Assembly: GCF_022664455.2 (NCBI RefSeq)
Contig: NZ_JAKRKC020000001.1
Location: forward strand, 4,903,001 to 4,967,000
DNA: 64,000 nt
Direction of reading: 5' to 3'
From: Actinomadura luzonensis
GTDB lineage: Bacteria > Actinomycetota > Actinomycetes > Streptosporangiales > Streptosporangiaceae
Below the pieces are notes generated by a model. That model had not been told where the DNA came from. It saw nothing but the letters and a program-made list of their open reading frames with translations, and searched no databases. Shown in pieces: positions 1 through 9,132 of this stretch. The position numbers were made by a program, and so were the translations under genes. Position 1 is the first letter of the stretch; every line of letters begins with the position of its first letter.

Positions 1-228
1 GTGCGCAAGGCCGAGGAAGCCGAGTGGAAGCGCTCCAACCCCGAGGCCAGGGCGCGCGCCCAGAGCACCGTCGACCAGCTCCGCACCTCCATCGACCAGC
101 TGGAGAAGCGGCTGTCCAAGGCGCAGGCGGCCGGCCGCGCCAAGGACGTCAAGGAGGCCGAGGAGGCCCTGATCGCCCGCCGTTCCTGGCTGGAGGAGGC
201 CGAGCGCACGCTCGCCGAGTTCAGCTAG
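1..228 (+). CDS. C-terminal end of a DUF349-type coiled-coil protein (partial)
   Basis: The frame is open from the first base, so the 5' part lies outside the window; the first codon is GTG but it is probably internal. The 75 visible residues are charged and helical (repeated Glu/Lys/Arg/Ala with QLEKRLSKAQAAG and EEALIARRSWLEEAER), as in the tail of DUF349 proteins, which commonly sit beside relA in actinobacteria. The family has no firmly assigned biochemical role. It ends 103 bp before the next gene on the same strand. Assignment rests on context plus the coiled-coil character, so it is moderate. Confidence 0.6.
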   Translation: MRKAEEAEWKRSNPEARARAQSTVDQLRTSIDQLEKRLSKAQAAGRAKDVKEAEEALIARRSWLEEAERTLAEFS

Positions 229-331
229 GCGGCCGTTCCGGCACCTCGCATCCCGCTCCGGCACTCTGCATTCCGCCCGATCACGGGGAATCGGGCGGCA
301 CGCGGCGGGGTGCGCGATCTAGGCTGGCCGC

Positions 332-1423
332 ATGGATCCGGTCAGCGTCGCACGCGCGCTCGTCGAGGAGATGTTCCCGGGGGCCCTGTACGCCTACGTC
401 GGCGGCAGCGCGCTCACCGAGCGCCGCACCAGCACCTCCGACCTCGACGTCGTCGTGGTGCTCGACGGCCTGCCGCGACCCTACCGCGAGTCGCTGCGGT
501 GGCGGGGCTGGCCGGTGGAGCTGTTCGTGCACAGCGAGACGAGCCTGCGCGCCTACCTGGAACACGACTTCGACCGGCGGCAGCCGAGCCTGGCCCGCAT
601 GTGCGCCGAGGGCGCGGTGCTGGCCGACCGCACCGGCGGCCGGGCCAGCGACCTGCAGGCGGCGCTGGGCGAGCGGCTGGCGGCCGGGCCGGGCGGGCTG
701 AGCGACGGCGAGACCGAGCGGGCCCGCTACGGGCTGTCCGACCTGCTGGACGACCTGGCCGGCGCGGGCGACCCCGGCGAGCGGGCGTTCATCTCCTGGC
801 AGGTGGTGCAGGACACCGCGCGGCTGGCGCTGGGCTTCGGGCGGCGCTGGCAGGGCAGCGGCAAGTGGCTGCTGCGCGAGCTGCGCGCGCACGATCCCGA
901 CCTGGCCGAGCGGCTGCTGGCCGCCCGCGACGACCCCGCCGCCCTGACCGGCGTCGCCACGGACGTCCTGGAGCGGGCGGGAGGACGCCTGTGGGAGGGC
1001 TACCGGGTCGAGGGCGACCCCTTCCACCGGCCGCTGCGCCACGTGCCCGCAGGGGCGCTCTCGGGCGACACGGCGCAGAGCGGCGGCATGCGCAGGCTGG
1101 CGGCGATCAGCGGCGCGAGCGCCGGCTCCGAGCGGCTGTGGATGGGCCAGACGCACGTGGCCCCGGCCACCCGCTCCGCCGACCACCACCACGGGGCCTC
1201 CGAGACCGCGATCTACGTGGTCAGCGGCACGCCGTCGTTCGTCTTCCTGCGCGACGGCGCGGAGGTGCGCCTGTCCGCCTCGCCCGGCGACTACGTCTTC
1301 GTGCCGCCGTACGTGCCGCACCGCGAGGAGAACCCCGACCCCGAGCGGGAGGCCGTGGTCGTCATCGCGCGCAGCACGCAGGAGGCCGTCGTGGTCAACC
1401 TGCCCGACCTGCGGCCCCGCTAG
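332..1423 (+). CDS. Nucleotidyltransferase-cupin fusion protein
   Basis: A 363-residue protein with two recognisable halves. Residues about 15-60 carry a polymerase-beta-type nucleotidyltransferase core: GGSALTERRTSTSDLDVVVV gives the GGS, then the DLD metal-binding pair. Residues about 255-360 form a single-domain cupin, with the HHHGASET and PGDYVFVPPYVPHREEN motifs supplying the metal-binding His/Glu residues. The junction (around GALSGDTAQSGGMRRLAAIS) looks like the start of a stand-alone cupin protein that has lost its own start codon. ATG start at 332; only weak Shine-Dalgarno. It converges on relA with an 18-bp gap. The substrate is unknown; small-molecule adenylylation is possible but not shown. 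Confidence 0.75.
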   Translation: MDPVSVARALVEEMFPGALYAYVGGSALTERRTSTSDLDVVVVLDGLPRPYRESLRWRGWPVELFVHSETSLRAYLEHDFDRRQPSLARMCAEGAVLADRTGGRASDLQAALGERLAAGPGGLSDGETERARYGLSDLLDDLAGAGDPGERAFISWQVVQDTARLALGFGRRWQGSGKWLLRELRAHDPDLAERLLAARDDPAALTGVATDVLERAGGRLWEGYRVEGDPFHRPLRHVPAGALSGDTAQSGGMRRLAAISGASAGSERLWMGQTHVAPATRSADHHHGASETAIYVVSGTPSFVFLRDGAEVRLSASPGDYVFVPPYVPHREENPDPEREAVVVIARSTQEAVVVNLPDLRPR

Positions 1424-1441
1424 GGGCCCCGCGGAGGCGGC

Positions 1442-3733
1442 TCAGCCGCCGGCGCCGCTCACCCGGTAGACGTCGAAGACGCCCTGGATGCTGCGCACCG
1501 CCTTGAGCACGTGCCCCAGGTGCTTGGGGTCGCCCATCTCGAAGGTGAACTTGCTGATCGCCACCCGGTCGCGCGAGGTCGTGACCGAGGCGCTGAGGAT
1601 GTTGACGTGCTGGTCGGACAGCGTGCGCGTGACGTCGGACAGCAGCCGCGGCCGGTCCAGCGCCTCGACCTGGATGGCCACCAGGAACACGCTGTCGTCG
1701 CCCGGCGACCAGCTCACGTCGACCAGCCGGTCGGGCTGCGACTTGAGCTGCTGGACGTTGGTGCAGTCGGAGCGGTGCACGGACACGCCGTGGCCGCGGG
1801 TGACGAAGCCGACGATGTCGTCGCCCGGCACCGGCGTGCAGCACTTCGACAGGCGCACCCACACGTCGGCGTCGCCCGCCACGACCACGCCGGCGCCGCC
1901 CCCGCCCCGGGGACGGCCGCGCAGCCGGGTGGGCAGCGAGGTCTCGGCGATGTCCTCCTCGGCGCTGTCGACGCCGCCGATCGAGGCCACCAGCTTCTGC
2001 ACCACGGCCTGGGCCGCGATGTGGCCCTCGCCGACGGCGGCGTACAGGGCCGAGACGTCGGGGTAGCGCAGGTCGCGGGCCAGCGCCAGCAGCGCCTCGC
2101 CGGACATCAGCCGCTGCAGCGGCAGGCCCTGCTTGCGCATGGCCCGGCCGATGGCCTCCTTGCCCGCCTCGATCGCGGTCTCGCGGCGCTCCTTGGAGAA
2201 CCACTGCCGGATCTTGTTGCGGGCCCGGCCCGACTTGACGAACTTCAGCCAGTCGCGCGACGGGCCCGCGTCGGGCGACTTGGAGGTGAAGATCTCGACG
2301 GTGTCGCCGTTGCCGAGCCGCGACTCCAGCGGCACCAGCCGCCCGTTGACCCGCGCCCCGATGCAGCGGTGGCCCACCTCGGTGTGCACCGCGTAGGCGA
2401 AGTCGACCGGCGTGGCGCCCTCGGGCAGGGCGATGACCTGGCCCTTCGGGGTGAAGACGTACACCTCGGAGACCGACAGGTCGAAGCGCAGCGACTCCAG
2501 GAACTCGCCGGGGTCGGAGGTCTCCTTCTGCCAGTCGAGAAGCTGGCGCAGCCAGGCCATGTCGCTGCCCGGCTTGACCTTGCCGCTCGGGCCGGGCGCG
2601 CCGACCTCCTCCTTGTACTTCCAGTGCGCGGCCACGCCGTACTCGGCCCTGTGGTGCATCGCGTGGGTGCGGATCTGCAGCTCCACCGGCTTGCCCTCGG
2701 GACCGATCACCGTGGTGTGCAGCGACTGGTACATGTTGAACTTGGGCATCGCGATGTAGTCCTTGAACCGCCCCGGCACCGGGTTCCACCGGGCGTGGAT
2801 GGTGCCGAGCGCCGCGTAGCAGTCGCGGACGCTGTCGACGAGGACGCGGATGCCGACCAGGTCGTAGATGTCGTCGAAGGCGACGTCCCTGGCGATCATC
2901 TTCTGGTAGACCGAGTAGTAGTGCTTCGGCCGGCCCTTGACCACCGCGCGGATCTTCGCCTCGCGCAGGTCGCCGGAGACCTTCTCGATGACCTCCTGCA
3001 GGAACAGGTCGCGGCGCGGCGCCCGCTCCGACACCATGCGCGCGATCTCGTCGTAGCGCTTGGGGTAGAGCATGGCGAAGGCGAGGTCCTCGAGCTCCCA
3101 CTTGATGGTGTTCATGCCCAGGCGGTGGGCCAGCGGGGCGAAGATCTCCAGGGTCTCGCGGGACTTCTGGTGGCGCTTGTGCTCGGGCAGGTAGCGCATG
3201 GTGCGCATGTTGTGGAGCCGGTCGGCCAGCTTGATGATGAGCACGCGGATGTCGCGCGACATCGCCACGACCATCTTGCGGACGGTCTCGGCCTGCGCGG
3301 CGTCGCCGAACTTCACCTTGTCGAGCTTGGTCACGCCGTCGACCAGCGAGCCGATGGTGTCGCCGAAGTCGGCGCGCAGCTCGTCGAGGCTGTAGGCGGT
3401 GTCCTCGACCGTGTCGTGCAGCAGCGCGGCGCACAGGGTCTCGTCGTCGGTGCCGAGCTCGGCCAGGATCGTCGCCACGGCCAGCGGGTGCGTGATGTAC
3501 GGGTCGCCGGACTTCCGCTTCTGGTCGCGGTGATGGTAGGCGGCCACGTCGTAGGCACGCTCGATCACGCGCAGGTCGGCCTTGGGGTGGGTGGCGCGGA
3601 CCGTGCGGAACAGCGGCTCCAGCACCGGGTTCATCGCCCCACCCCCAAAGCGCCGGCGGCGCGACGAGGGGGCGCCGGACGGCTCGGCATTGCCGGAGTC
3701 GGTTACGTCGGGCACGACCACATCACGGGGCAC
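1442..3733 (-). CDS. relA: Bifunctional (p)ppGpp synthetase/hydrolase Rel
   Basis: Makes and degrades the stringent-response alarmone (p)ppGpp in the cytoplasm, normally on stalled ribosomes. The 763 residues show the full long-Rel order: HD hydrolase domain (HHRDQKRKSGDPYITHP, then HDTVED), synthetase domain (VKGRPKHYYSVYQKM, DDIYDLVGIRVLV), TGS domain (SEVYVFTPKGQVIALPEG), a zinc-finger-like CCTPVPGDDIVGFVTRG stretch, and a C-terminal ACT domain. Both catalytic motifs are intact, so it should be bifunctional. The GTG start at 3733 has a strong GGGAGGAG upstream; a shorter ATG start at 3634 lacks one. Lies downstream of apt, as in Mycobacterium and Streptomyces. Confidence 0.97.
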   Translation of the reverse strand: MPRDVVVPDVTDSGNAEPSGAPSSRRRRFGGGAMNPVLEPLFRTVRATHPKADLRVIERAYDVAAYHHRDQKRKSGDPYITHPLAVATILAELGTDDETLCAALLHDTVEDTAYSLDELRADFGDTIGSLVDGVTKLDKVKFGDAAQAETVRKMVVAMSRDIRVLIIKLADRLHNMRTMRYLPEHKRHQKSRETLEIFAPLAHRLGMNTIKWELEDLAFAMLYPKRYDEIARMVSERAPRRDLFLQEVIEKVSGDLREAKIRAVVKGRPKHYYSVYQKMIARDVAFDDIYDLVGIRVLVDSVRDCYAALGTIHARWNPVPGRFKDYIAMPKFNMYQSLHTTVIGPEGKPVELQIRTHAMHHRAEYGVAAHWKYKEEVGAPGPSGKVKPGSDMAWLRQLLDWQKETSDPGEFLESLRFDLSVSEVYVFTPKGQVIALPEGATPVDFAYAVHTEVGHRCIGARVNGRLVPLESRLGNGDTVEIFTSKSPDAGPSRDWLKFVKSGRARNKIRQWFSKERRETAIEAGKEAIGRAMRKQGLPLQRLMSGEALLALARDLRYPDVSALYAAVGEGHIAAQAVVQKLVASIGGVDSAEEDIAETSLPTRLRGRPRGGGGAGVVVAGDADVWVRLSKCCTPVPGDDIVGFVTRGHGVSVHRSDCTNVQQLKSQPDRLVDVSWSPGDDSVFLVAIQVEALDRPRLLSDVTRTLSDQHVNILSASVTTSRDRVAISKFTFEMGDPKHLGHVLKAVRSIQGVFDVYRVSGAGG

Positions 3734-3837
3734 TCAGACTCCTCCCGCAATGGCTCCTCACGCAATTGGCTCCTCACGTTCGGGTCCAGATTCCCCAGTG
3801 TATCCAGGCTGTGAACCCGAGCCGTCGGCGGCCGGGC

Positions 3838-4356
3838 TCAGACGATCACCAGGGAGTGAACTTGTACTCCGTTCAAACGCTCGCGGCCCTTGAGAAATGC
3901 CAGCTCCATCAGGACCGCGATGCCGACCACCGTCCCGCCGGCGCGTCCCACCAGCTCGACCGCCGCCTGGGCGGTGCCGCCGGTGGCCAGCACGTCGTCG
4001 ACGATGAGGACCCGGTCGCCCGGGTCGAAGGCGTCGCTGTGCACCTCGATGGTGGCCGAGCCGTACTCCAGATCGTAGGACTCCGCCAGCGTGGCGGCGG
4101 GCAGTTTCCCCTTCTTGCGCACGGGGACGAAGCCTGCGGCGGCCCGGTAGGCGACCGGCGCGGCCAGGATGAAGCCGCGCGCCTCGATGCCGACGATCTT
4201 GTCCACCTCGTGCAGGCCGGCCAACTCGTCCACCACGGCGGCCATCGTCACCGGGTCGGCCAGCAGCGGCGTGATGTCCTTGAACAGGACGCCCGGCTTG
4301 GGGTAGTCGGGGACGTCCCTGATCCGGTCCAGGATCATCGTGCTCAGCTCGGTCAT
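3838..4356 (-). CDS. apt: Adenine phosphoribosyltransferase
   Basis: Salvages adenine with PRPP to give AMP. The 172-residue protein has YPKPGVLFKDITPLL near the N-terminus, the GIEARGF loop, and the PRPP-binding signature VLIVDDVLATGGTA. The frame is open further upstream (to 4569) but that extension is Arg/Gly/Pro-rich and unlike the family; the ATG at 4356 follows a GAGGCGAGGGA ribosome binding site and gives the usual family length. Located between secF and relA, the standard actinobacterial order. Confidence 0.95.
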   Translation of the reverse strand: MTELSTMILDRIRDVPDYPKPGVLFKDITPLLADPVTMAAVVDELAGLHEVDKIVGIEARGFILAAPVAYRAAAGFVPVRKKGKLPAATLAESYDLEYGSATIEVHSDAFDPGDRVLIVDDVLATGGTAQAAVELVGRAGGTVVGIAVLMELAFLKGRERLNGVQVHSLVIV

Positions 4357-4572
4357 GACGGTTCCCTCGCCTCTCTGCCGCAGGCCGTGTGCCGGGCACC
4401 ATGATGGTGCATCCCGGCCCCTCCCCCGACCACCCGGCCGCCCCCGGCGGCGCTCTGCCGCACCCGCGCGGGCCGCCCAGTCCCGCGCTGACGCCCTCCC
4501 GGACGCCCCTGGACGTCCCGGCCGGGTGCGGACGTCACCGGACGTCCTGAGCGTCCCCAGGGACGACAAGGC

Positions 4573-4605
4573 GGCGCCCCCGCTCCGGAGCGGAGCGGGG
4601 GCGCC
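4573..4605 (-). terminator. Hairpin downstream of secF
   Basis: A GC-rich perfect inverted repeat: 13-bp arms 4573-4585 and 4593-4605 (arm GGCGCCCCCGCTC on the plus strand), closing to a short loop. It starts 21 bp past the secF stop and has no clear U-tract, like many actinobacterial terminators. It would separate the yajC-secD-secF unit from apt-relA. Confidence 0.7.
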
Positions 4606-4626
4606 TGGGCGAACCGGGGCGGGCGG

Positions 4627-5628
4627 TCAGCCCTTGGCTACCGCGGCGCTTTTGGAGCCGCCCTTCGCCCCCTTGCCCGTGCCCTTCGTCGAGGCGAGGC
4701 GCTTGGCGATGGCCTGGTACTTCGGCTCGCGCTCCTTCAGCGTGACCAGCAGCGGCGTGGCCACGCAGATCGACGAGTACGTACCGACGATCATGCCCAC
4801 GAACAGGGCCAGCGACAGGTCCTTCAGCGTGCCCGCGCCGAGCAGCGTGGTGCCGATGAACAGGATCGCCGCCACCGGCAGGATCGCGACCAGCGAGGTG
4901 TTCAGCGACCGGATCAGCGTGTGGTTGAGCGCGTTGTTGGCCGCCATCGAGTACGTCATCTTCGACGTGTGCCCCAGCTTGGCCGTGACCTCCTTGATCA
5001 TGTCGAACACCACGACCGCGTCGTAGAGCGAGTAACCGAGGATGGTCAGGAAGCCCAGCAGCGTCGCCGGCGTCACCTCGAAGCCCGACCAGGCGTAGAT
5101 GCCCGCCGTGATGATCAGGTCGTGGAAGAGCGCGACGATCGCGGCCAGCGCCATCTTCGGCTCGAACGCCATCGACAGGTACAGGATGATCGCCAGCATG
5201 AACACGCCGAGGCCGATCCAGGCCTTCTGCGAGACCTCGCCGCCCCAGGTCGCGCCGATGGCCTGCACGCTGACCTCGCCGGCCGGGGTGTTGAAGTCCT
5301 TGGCGATGTCGGACTGCACCTGGGCCCGGAAGTCCTCCTGCAGGCTCTCGGTGGTCACCCGCCAGCCGTTGCCGGCCGACTGGACGATCACCTGGTGCAC
5401 GCCGTCCTCGCGGATGGCGTCGCGGACCTGCTCGACCGTGACGTTCTGGCTGGTCTTGAACGAGAACACCGTGCCGCCGCGGAACTCGACGCCCAGGTTG
5501 AGCCCGTTGACCAGCAGGCCGACGATCGAGACGAGCAGCAGCACGCCGGACAGGCTGTACCACAGCCTCCACTTGCCGACGAAGTCGACGTCGATCTCGC
5601 CCCGGTAGAGGCGACGCGCGAGTCCCAT
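4627..5628 (-). CDS. secF: Protein translocase subunit SecF
   Basis: Membrane partner of SecD that uses the proton motive force to help Sec-dependent export. The 333-residue protein has the first membrane segment (YSLSGVLLLVSIVGLLVNGL), the GVEFRGG periplasmic motif, five further membrane segments, and the LTILGYSLYDAVVVFDMIKE signature. It ends in a Lys/Ser/Ala/Gly-rich tail. Its ATG lies one base after the secD stop codon, so translation is probably coupled. Confidence 0.96.
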   Translation of the reverse strand: MGLARRLYRGEIDVDFVGKWRLWYSLSGVLLLVSIVGLLVNGLNLGVEFRGGTVFSFKTSQNVTVEQVRDAIREDGVHQVIVQSAGNGWRVTTESLQEDFRAQVQSDIAKDFNTPAGEVSVQAIGATWGGEVSQKAWIGLGVFMLAIILYLSMAFEPKMALAAIVALFHDLIITAGIYAWSGFEVTPATLLGFLTILGYSLYDAVVVFDMIKEVTAKLGHTSKMTYSMAANNALNHTLIRSLNTSLVAILPVAAILFIGTTLLGAGTLKDLSLALFVGMIVGTYSSICVATPLLVTLKEREPKYQAIAKRLASTKGTGKGAKGGSKSAAVAKG

Positions 5629-5629
5629 G

Positions 5630-7462
5630 TCAGGCCTCCTGCGGGGTCGTCGGGCGGGCGGCGGTGCCGTGCTCGCTCATGCGCTCGGCGTCGAGCCCGG
5701 ACAGCGGGTGGCCCTTGGCGAAGAACTTCAGCCTCGCCAGCAGGGCGATGAACGGCTTGGTGAACAGGAACACCACCACGATGTCGATCAGCGTGGTCAG
5801 GCCCATCGCGAAGGCGAAGCCGGCCACACCGCCCACCGCCAGGAAGTACAGCACGATCGCGGCGATGAACATGACGGCGTCGGCGATGAGGATCGTGCGC
5901 CGGGCGCGGACCCAGGCCACCTCGACGGCCGCCCGCAGCGTGCGGTGCCCCTCCTTCATCTCGTCGCGTATGCGTTCGAAGTAGACGATGAAGGAGTCGG
6001 CGGTGATGCCGATCGAGACCACCAGGCCGATGATGTGCGGCAGCGACAGCCGGAAGCCGGCGTTGTGGCCGAGCACGACCACCGCCGTGTAGGTGAGGAT
6101 CGAGGCCACCACCAGGCTCAGCACCGCGACGATGCCGAGGCCGCGGTAGTAGAGCAGGCAGTAGAGGACCACGAGCCCGAGGCCGATCACGCCGGCGATG
6201 AGGCCGCCCTGGAGCTGGTCCTGGCCGAGCGTCGAGGACACGGAGTCGATCGAGCTGCGGTTGAACTTCAGCGGCAGCGCGCCGTACTTGAGCTGGTCGG
6301 CCAGGGTGGTGGCGCTGGCCTGGTCGAAGCCGCCGGTGATCTCGGCCCGGCCGCCGGGGATCGGGCTGATGATGTTGGGGGCGGTGATGACCACGCCGTC
6401 GAGGACGACCGCGACCTTGTTGCGCGGCTCCTGCGAGCTGTACGCCTTCTGGGTGAGGTCGGCCCAGGCGCCCGCGCCCTTGCTCTTGAAGTCGAGCTGC
6501 ACGACCCACTCGGTGGTGCCCTGGCGGACGCCGGCGCTGGCGGTGTCGATGTCGGTGCCGACGACCTTGGCGACGTCGAGGACGTACTTGTAGCTGCCGT
6601 CGGTCTCGCAGCCGGCGTACTGCTTGTTGGGGTCGTCCTGGACGCCCTGGCCGCGGTTGGCCGGGTCGGCGCAGTTGAGCTTGTTGAACTGGGCCAGGAC
6701 CGCCGGGTCGATGCCCTGCGTGTTGATCTGGGGGGCGTTCGGGTCCTGGGCGGGCGGCGTGCTGGCCTGCGCCGACGGCGACGCGCTCGGCGTGGCCTTG
6801 GCGTTCTGGCCCTTCTTGTCGTTCTTCTGGCCCTGGGCGCTCTGCGTCGCCGAAGGGGCGGCGGACGCGGAGGCGGCCGGCGTCGGCGCGGTCAGCGCCG
6901 ACGACAGGGCCTTGCCGGTGGGCGAGGCGCTGGGCGCGCCCGCCGACTGGGACGGCTTGGCCGACTGCTGCGGCGAGCCGGAGGCCGTGGTGGAAGGCGC
7001 GGCCGACGCCGAGGCCGACGGCGCGGCGGACTGGGAGGCGCCCGGCGAGGGCGCGTTGGTCGCCAGGTCCTGCGGCACCTGCGTGGCCTCCATCGCGAGC
7101 ACCTGACGGAAGCGCAGCTCCGCGGTGGTGGCGACCAGCTTGATGGCCTCGCTCTGCCCGACGCCCGGAATGGAGATGATGATGTTGTCGCCGGACTTGG
7201 CGACCTCCGCGTCGGAGATGCCGGTCCCGTTGACCCGCTCGCGGATGATGTTGACCGCTCGGTCAAGGATCTCTTCCGGTGGACTCGCGTTGTTCAGAGT
7301 CACGGGAGACAGAGTCACCGTCGTGCCGCCGGCGAGGTCGAGCCCCAGCTTCGGCGTGAACGCCTTCTGCAGGAGCATCGTCGCGCCCATGGCGAGGATG
7401 AACGCCAGCAGCACCAGGAGCGTTCGCCCCGGTCGGCTGTGGCGGCTGGTCGGTCGGGCCAC
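5630..7462 (-). CDS. secD: Protein translocase subunit SecD
   Basis: Partner of SecF in the Sec auxiliary complex. The 610 residues show an N-terminal membrane segment, the GLDLAGGTTVTL motif of the P1 domain, a second periplasmic part ending in NIISPIPGGRAEITGGF, and five C-terminal membrane segments with VVSIGITADSFIVYFERIRDE. Between about residues 133 and 245 there is a long low-complexity insert of Ala, Ser, Pro, Thr and Gln that makes the protein longer than E. coli-like SecD minus its loops; such linkers are common in actinobacterial SecD but this one is large. First gene of the secDF pair, 40 bp after yajC. Confidence 0.96.
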   Translation of the reverse strand: MARPTSRHSRPGRTLLVLLAFILAMGATMLLQKAFTPKLGLDLAGGTTVTLSPVTLNNASPPEEILDRAVNIIRERVNGTGISDAEVAKSGDNIIISIPGVGQSEAIKLVATTAELRFRQVLAMEATQVPQDLATNAPSPGASQSAAPSASASAAPSTTASGSPQQSAKPSQSAGAPSASPTGKALSSALTAPTPAASASAAPSATQSAQGQKNDKKGQNAKATPSASPSAQASTPPAQDPNAPQINTQGIDPAVLAQFNKLNCADPANRGQGVQDDPNKQYAGCETDGSYKYVLDVAKVVGTDIDTASAGVRQGTTEWVVQLDFKSKGAGAWADLTQKAYSSQEPRNKVAVVLDGVVITAPNIISPIPGGRAEITGGFDQASATTLADQLKYGALPLKFNRSSIDSVSSTLGQDQLQGGLIAGVIGLGLVVLYCLLYYRGLGIVAVLSLVVASILTYTAVVVLGHNAGFRLSLPHIIGLVVSIGITADSFIVYFERIRDEMKEGHRTLRAAVEVAWVRARRTILIADAVMFIAAIVLYFLAVGGVAGFAFAMGLTTLIDIVVVFLFTKPFIALLARLKFFAKGHPLSGLDAERMSEHGTAARPTTPQEA

Positions 7463-7502
7463 TGGTCGTCAGTTCTTTCGGATAGAGGTTTGTCGCAGAA
7501 GC

Positions 7503-7880
7503 TTAGTCAAGCCGCTTGGTGCTGGAGTCCTGCTCGCCGTTGCGGTCGGCGGCGACCTCGGACTCGTTCTTCTCCTCGACGGCCTCGTCCTCGACCACCG
7601 GCTCGTCGGCCGGCGCGTCGCCCGGCGTGACGACCCGGCCGATCGCAGCCTTGACCCAGCGGGTCTCGATGCCCGGGGCGACCTCGAGGATCACATCCTC
7701 ATTGTCCACCGCAACCACGGTGCCGAACAGCCCGGTCGTCGTCATGACGCGGGTGCCGGGCGTGAGGCTGTTCTGCATCTGGGCCGCCTCTTGCTGACGC
7801 TTGCGCTGGGGGCGGATCAGCAGGAAGTAGAACACCACCACCAGCAGGATCAGCGGCAGAATGCTTGTGAGTTGGTCCAT
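7503..7880 (-). CDS. yajC: Preprotein translocase accessory subunit YajC
   Basis: Small single-span membrane protein that associates with SecDF. After a short N-terminus, residues 6-24 form the membrane helix (ILPLILLVVVFYFLLIRPQ), followed by QRKRQQEAAQMQNSLTPGTRVMTTTGLFGTV, the family signature. The C-terminus is acidic. I place the start at the ATG at 7880, which has GGAAGG upstream, instead of an in-frame ATG nine codons earlier. First gene of the yajC-secD-secF unit. Confidence 0.93.
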   Translation of the reverse strand: MDQLTSILPLILLVVVFYFLLIRPQRKRQQEAAQMQNSLTPGTRVMTTTGLFGTVVAVDNEDVILEVAPGIETRWVKAAIGRVVTPGDAPADEPVVEDEAVEEKNESEVAADRNGEQDSSTKRLD

Positions 7881-8016
7881 CAGAGGCGACCTTCCATCGT
7901 CGTACAAGGAGTTGACACCGGCCTCACGCCGGAAATTCCGTGCGTCACGTCGGGCCGCGCCGCTCAGCCCGTCAGCCTACACAGCCAGCCAAGCCACGGA
8001 GTGTAGGCGCTTGTTG

Positions 8017-8044
8017 CGAAACGCGGCAACGAGGCAGCGTTTCG
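8017..8044 (-). terminator. Possible terminator hairpin between ruvB and yajC
   Basis: Perfect 8-bp arms CGAAACGC (8017-8024) and GCGTTTCG (8037-8044) with a 12-base loop, 48 bp beyond the ruvB stop. There is no U-tract on either strand, so it could instead be a structure in the yajC leader. Confidence 0.4.
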
Positions 8045-8091
8045 GCGCGCGGGGAAGTTCCCGATTCGAGATGGTTGCAACCGATCTGTGA

Positions 8092-9132
8092 TCAGTGCGC
8101 ATCGACGGCTCCGAACGCGTCGGGCGGCGGCGTCATGCCCAGGTGGAGCCAGGCGGCGGCGGTCGCGACCCGGCCGCGCGGGGTCCTGGCCAGCAGTCCT
8201 TGCCGGACGAGGAACGGCTCGGCCACCACCTCGACCGTCTCCGGCTCCTCCCCCACGGCGACGGCCAGCGTGGACAGGCCGACCGGGCCGCCGCCGAACT
8301 TCTTCAGCAGCACGCCGAGCACCGCCCGGTCGAGCCGGTCGAGCCCTTCGGCGTCGACCTCGTACAGGTTGAGCGCGGCGGCGGCGACGTCGCGGTCGAT
8401 GACCCCGTCGGCGCGGACGTCGGCGAAGTCGCGCACCCGCCGCAGCAGCCGGTTGGCGATGCGGGGCGTGCCGCGCGAGCGGCGGGCGATCTCGTGCGCG
8501 CCGTCGGCGGGCAGGTCGAGGCCGAGCAGCCGGGCCGAGCGGTAGAGGACCTGCTCCAGCTCGGCGGGCTCGTAGAAGTCCATGTGGGCGGTGAAGCCGA
8601 ACCGGTCGCGCAGCGGCGCGGGCAGCAGCCCGGCCCTGGTGGTGGCGCCGACCAGCGTGAACGGGGCGATGTCCAGCGGGATGGCGGTGGCGCCCGGGCC
8701 CTTGCCGACGACGATGTCGACCCGGAAGTCCTCCATCGCGAGGTAGAGCATCTCCTCGGCGGGCCTGGCCATGCGGTGGATCTCATCGATGAACAGCACC
8801 TCGCCCTCGGCCAGCGTGGACAGAATCGCGGCGAGGTCGCCGGCCCGCTCCAGGGCGGGGCCCGAGGTGATGCGGAGCGGCGCGTTCAGCTCGGCCGCTA
8901 TGATCATGGCGAGGGTCGTCTTGCCCAGGCCCGGGGAGCCGCTCATCAGCACGTGGTCCGGCGGGCGCCGGCGGCGCAGCGCGCTCTCCAGCACCAGGGA
9001 GAGCTGCTCGCGGACGCGGCCCTGGCCGATGAACTCGGCGAGCCGCTTGGGGCGCAGGGCCGCCTCGATCTGCAGCTCGTCGCCGGTCGCGGCGGGCGAC
9101 ACCAGCTCCCGATCAATCCCCACACCGACCAC
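8092..9132 (-). CDS. ruvB: Holliday junction branch migration helicase RuvB
   Basis: AAA+ motor that drives branch migration with RuvA and RuvC. The 346-residue protein contains Walker A GSPGLGKTT, Walker B VLFIDEIHR, sensor LVGATTRAG, the arginine-finger region PLRDRFGF, and a C-terminal winged helix (GGGPVGLSTLA). GTG start at 9132 with GAGGAGAGG just upstream. In most genomes ruvB follows ruvA within a few bases; here the two are 501 bp apart. Confidence 0.97.
   Translation of the reverse strand: MVGVGIDRELVSPAATGDELQIEAALRPKRLAEFIGQGRVREQLSLVLESALRRRRPPDHVLMSGSPGLGKTTLAMIIAAELNAPLRITSGPALERAGDLAAILSTLAEGEVLFIDEIHRMARPAEEMLYLAMEDFRVDIVVGKGPGATAIPLDIAPFTLVGATTRAGLLPAPLRDRFGFTAHMDFYEPAELEQVLYRSARLLGLDLPADGAHEIARRSRGTPRIANRLLRRVRDFADVRADGVIDRDVAAAALNLYEVDAEGLDRLDRAVLGVLLKKFGGGPVGLSTLAVAVGEEPETVEVVAEPFLVRQGLLARTPRGRVATAAAWLHLGMTPPPDAFGAVDAH

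Noticed and set aside
236..276. Two roughly 20-bp similar stretches (TCCGGCAC...GCAT.CCGC) before the fusion gene
   Set aside because: Only two copies with several mismatches; too weak to report as a repeat or operator.
310..1506. Long plus-strand frame overlapping the nucleotidyltransferase-cupin gene
   Set aside because: Arg/Gly/Pro-rich shadow frame without motifs.
3838..4569. Longer apt gene starting at 4569
   Set aside because: The extra 71 residues are low complexity and the ATG at 4356 has the proper ribosome binding site and family length.
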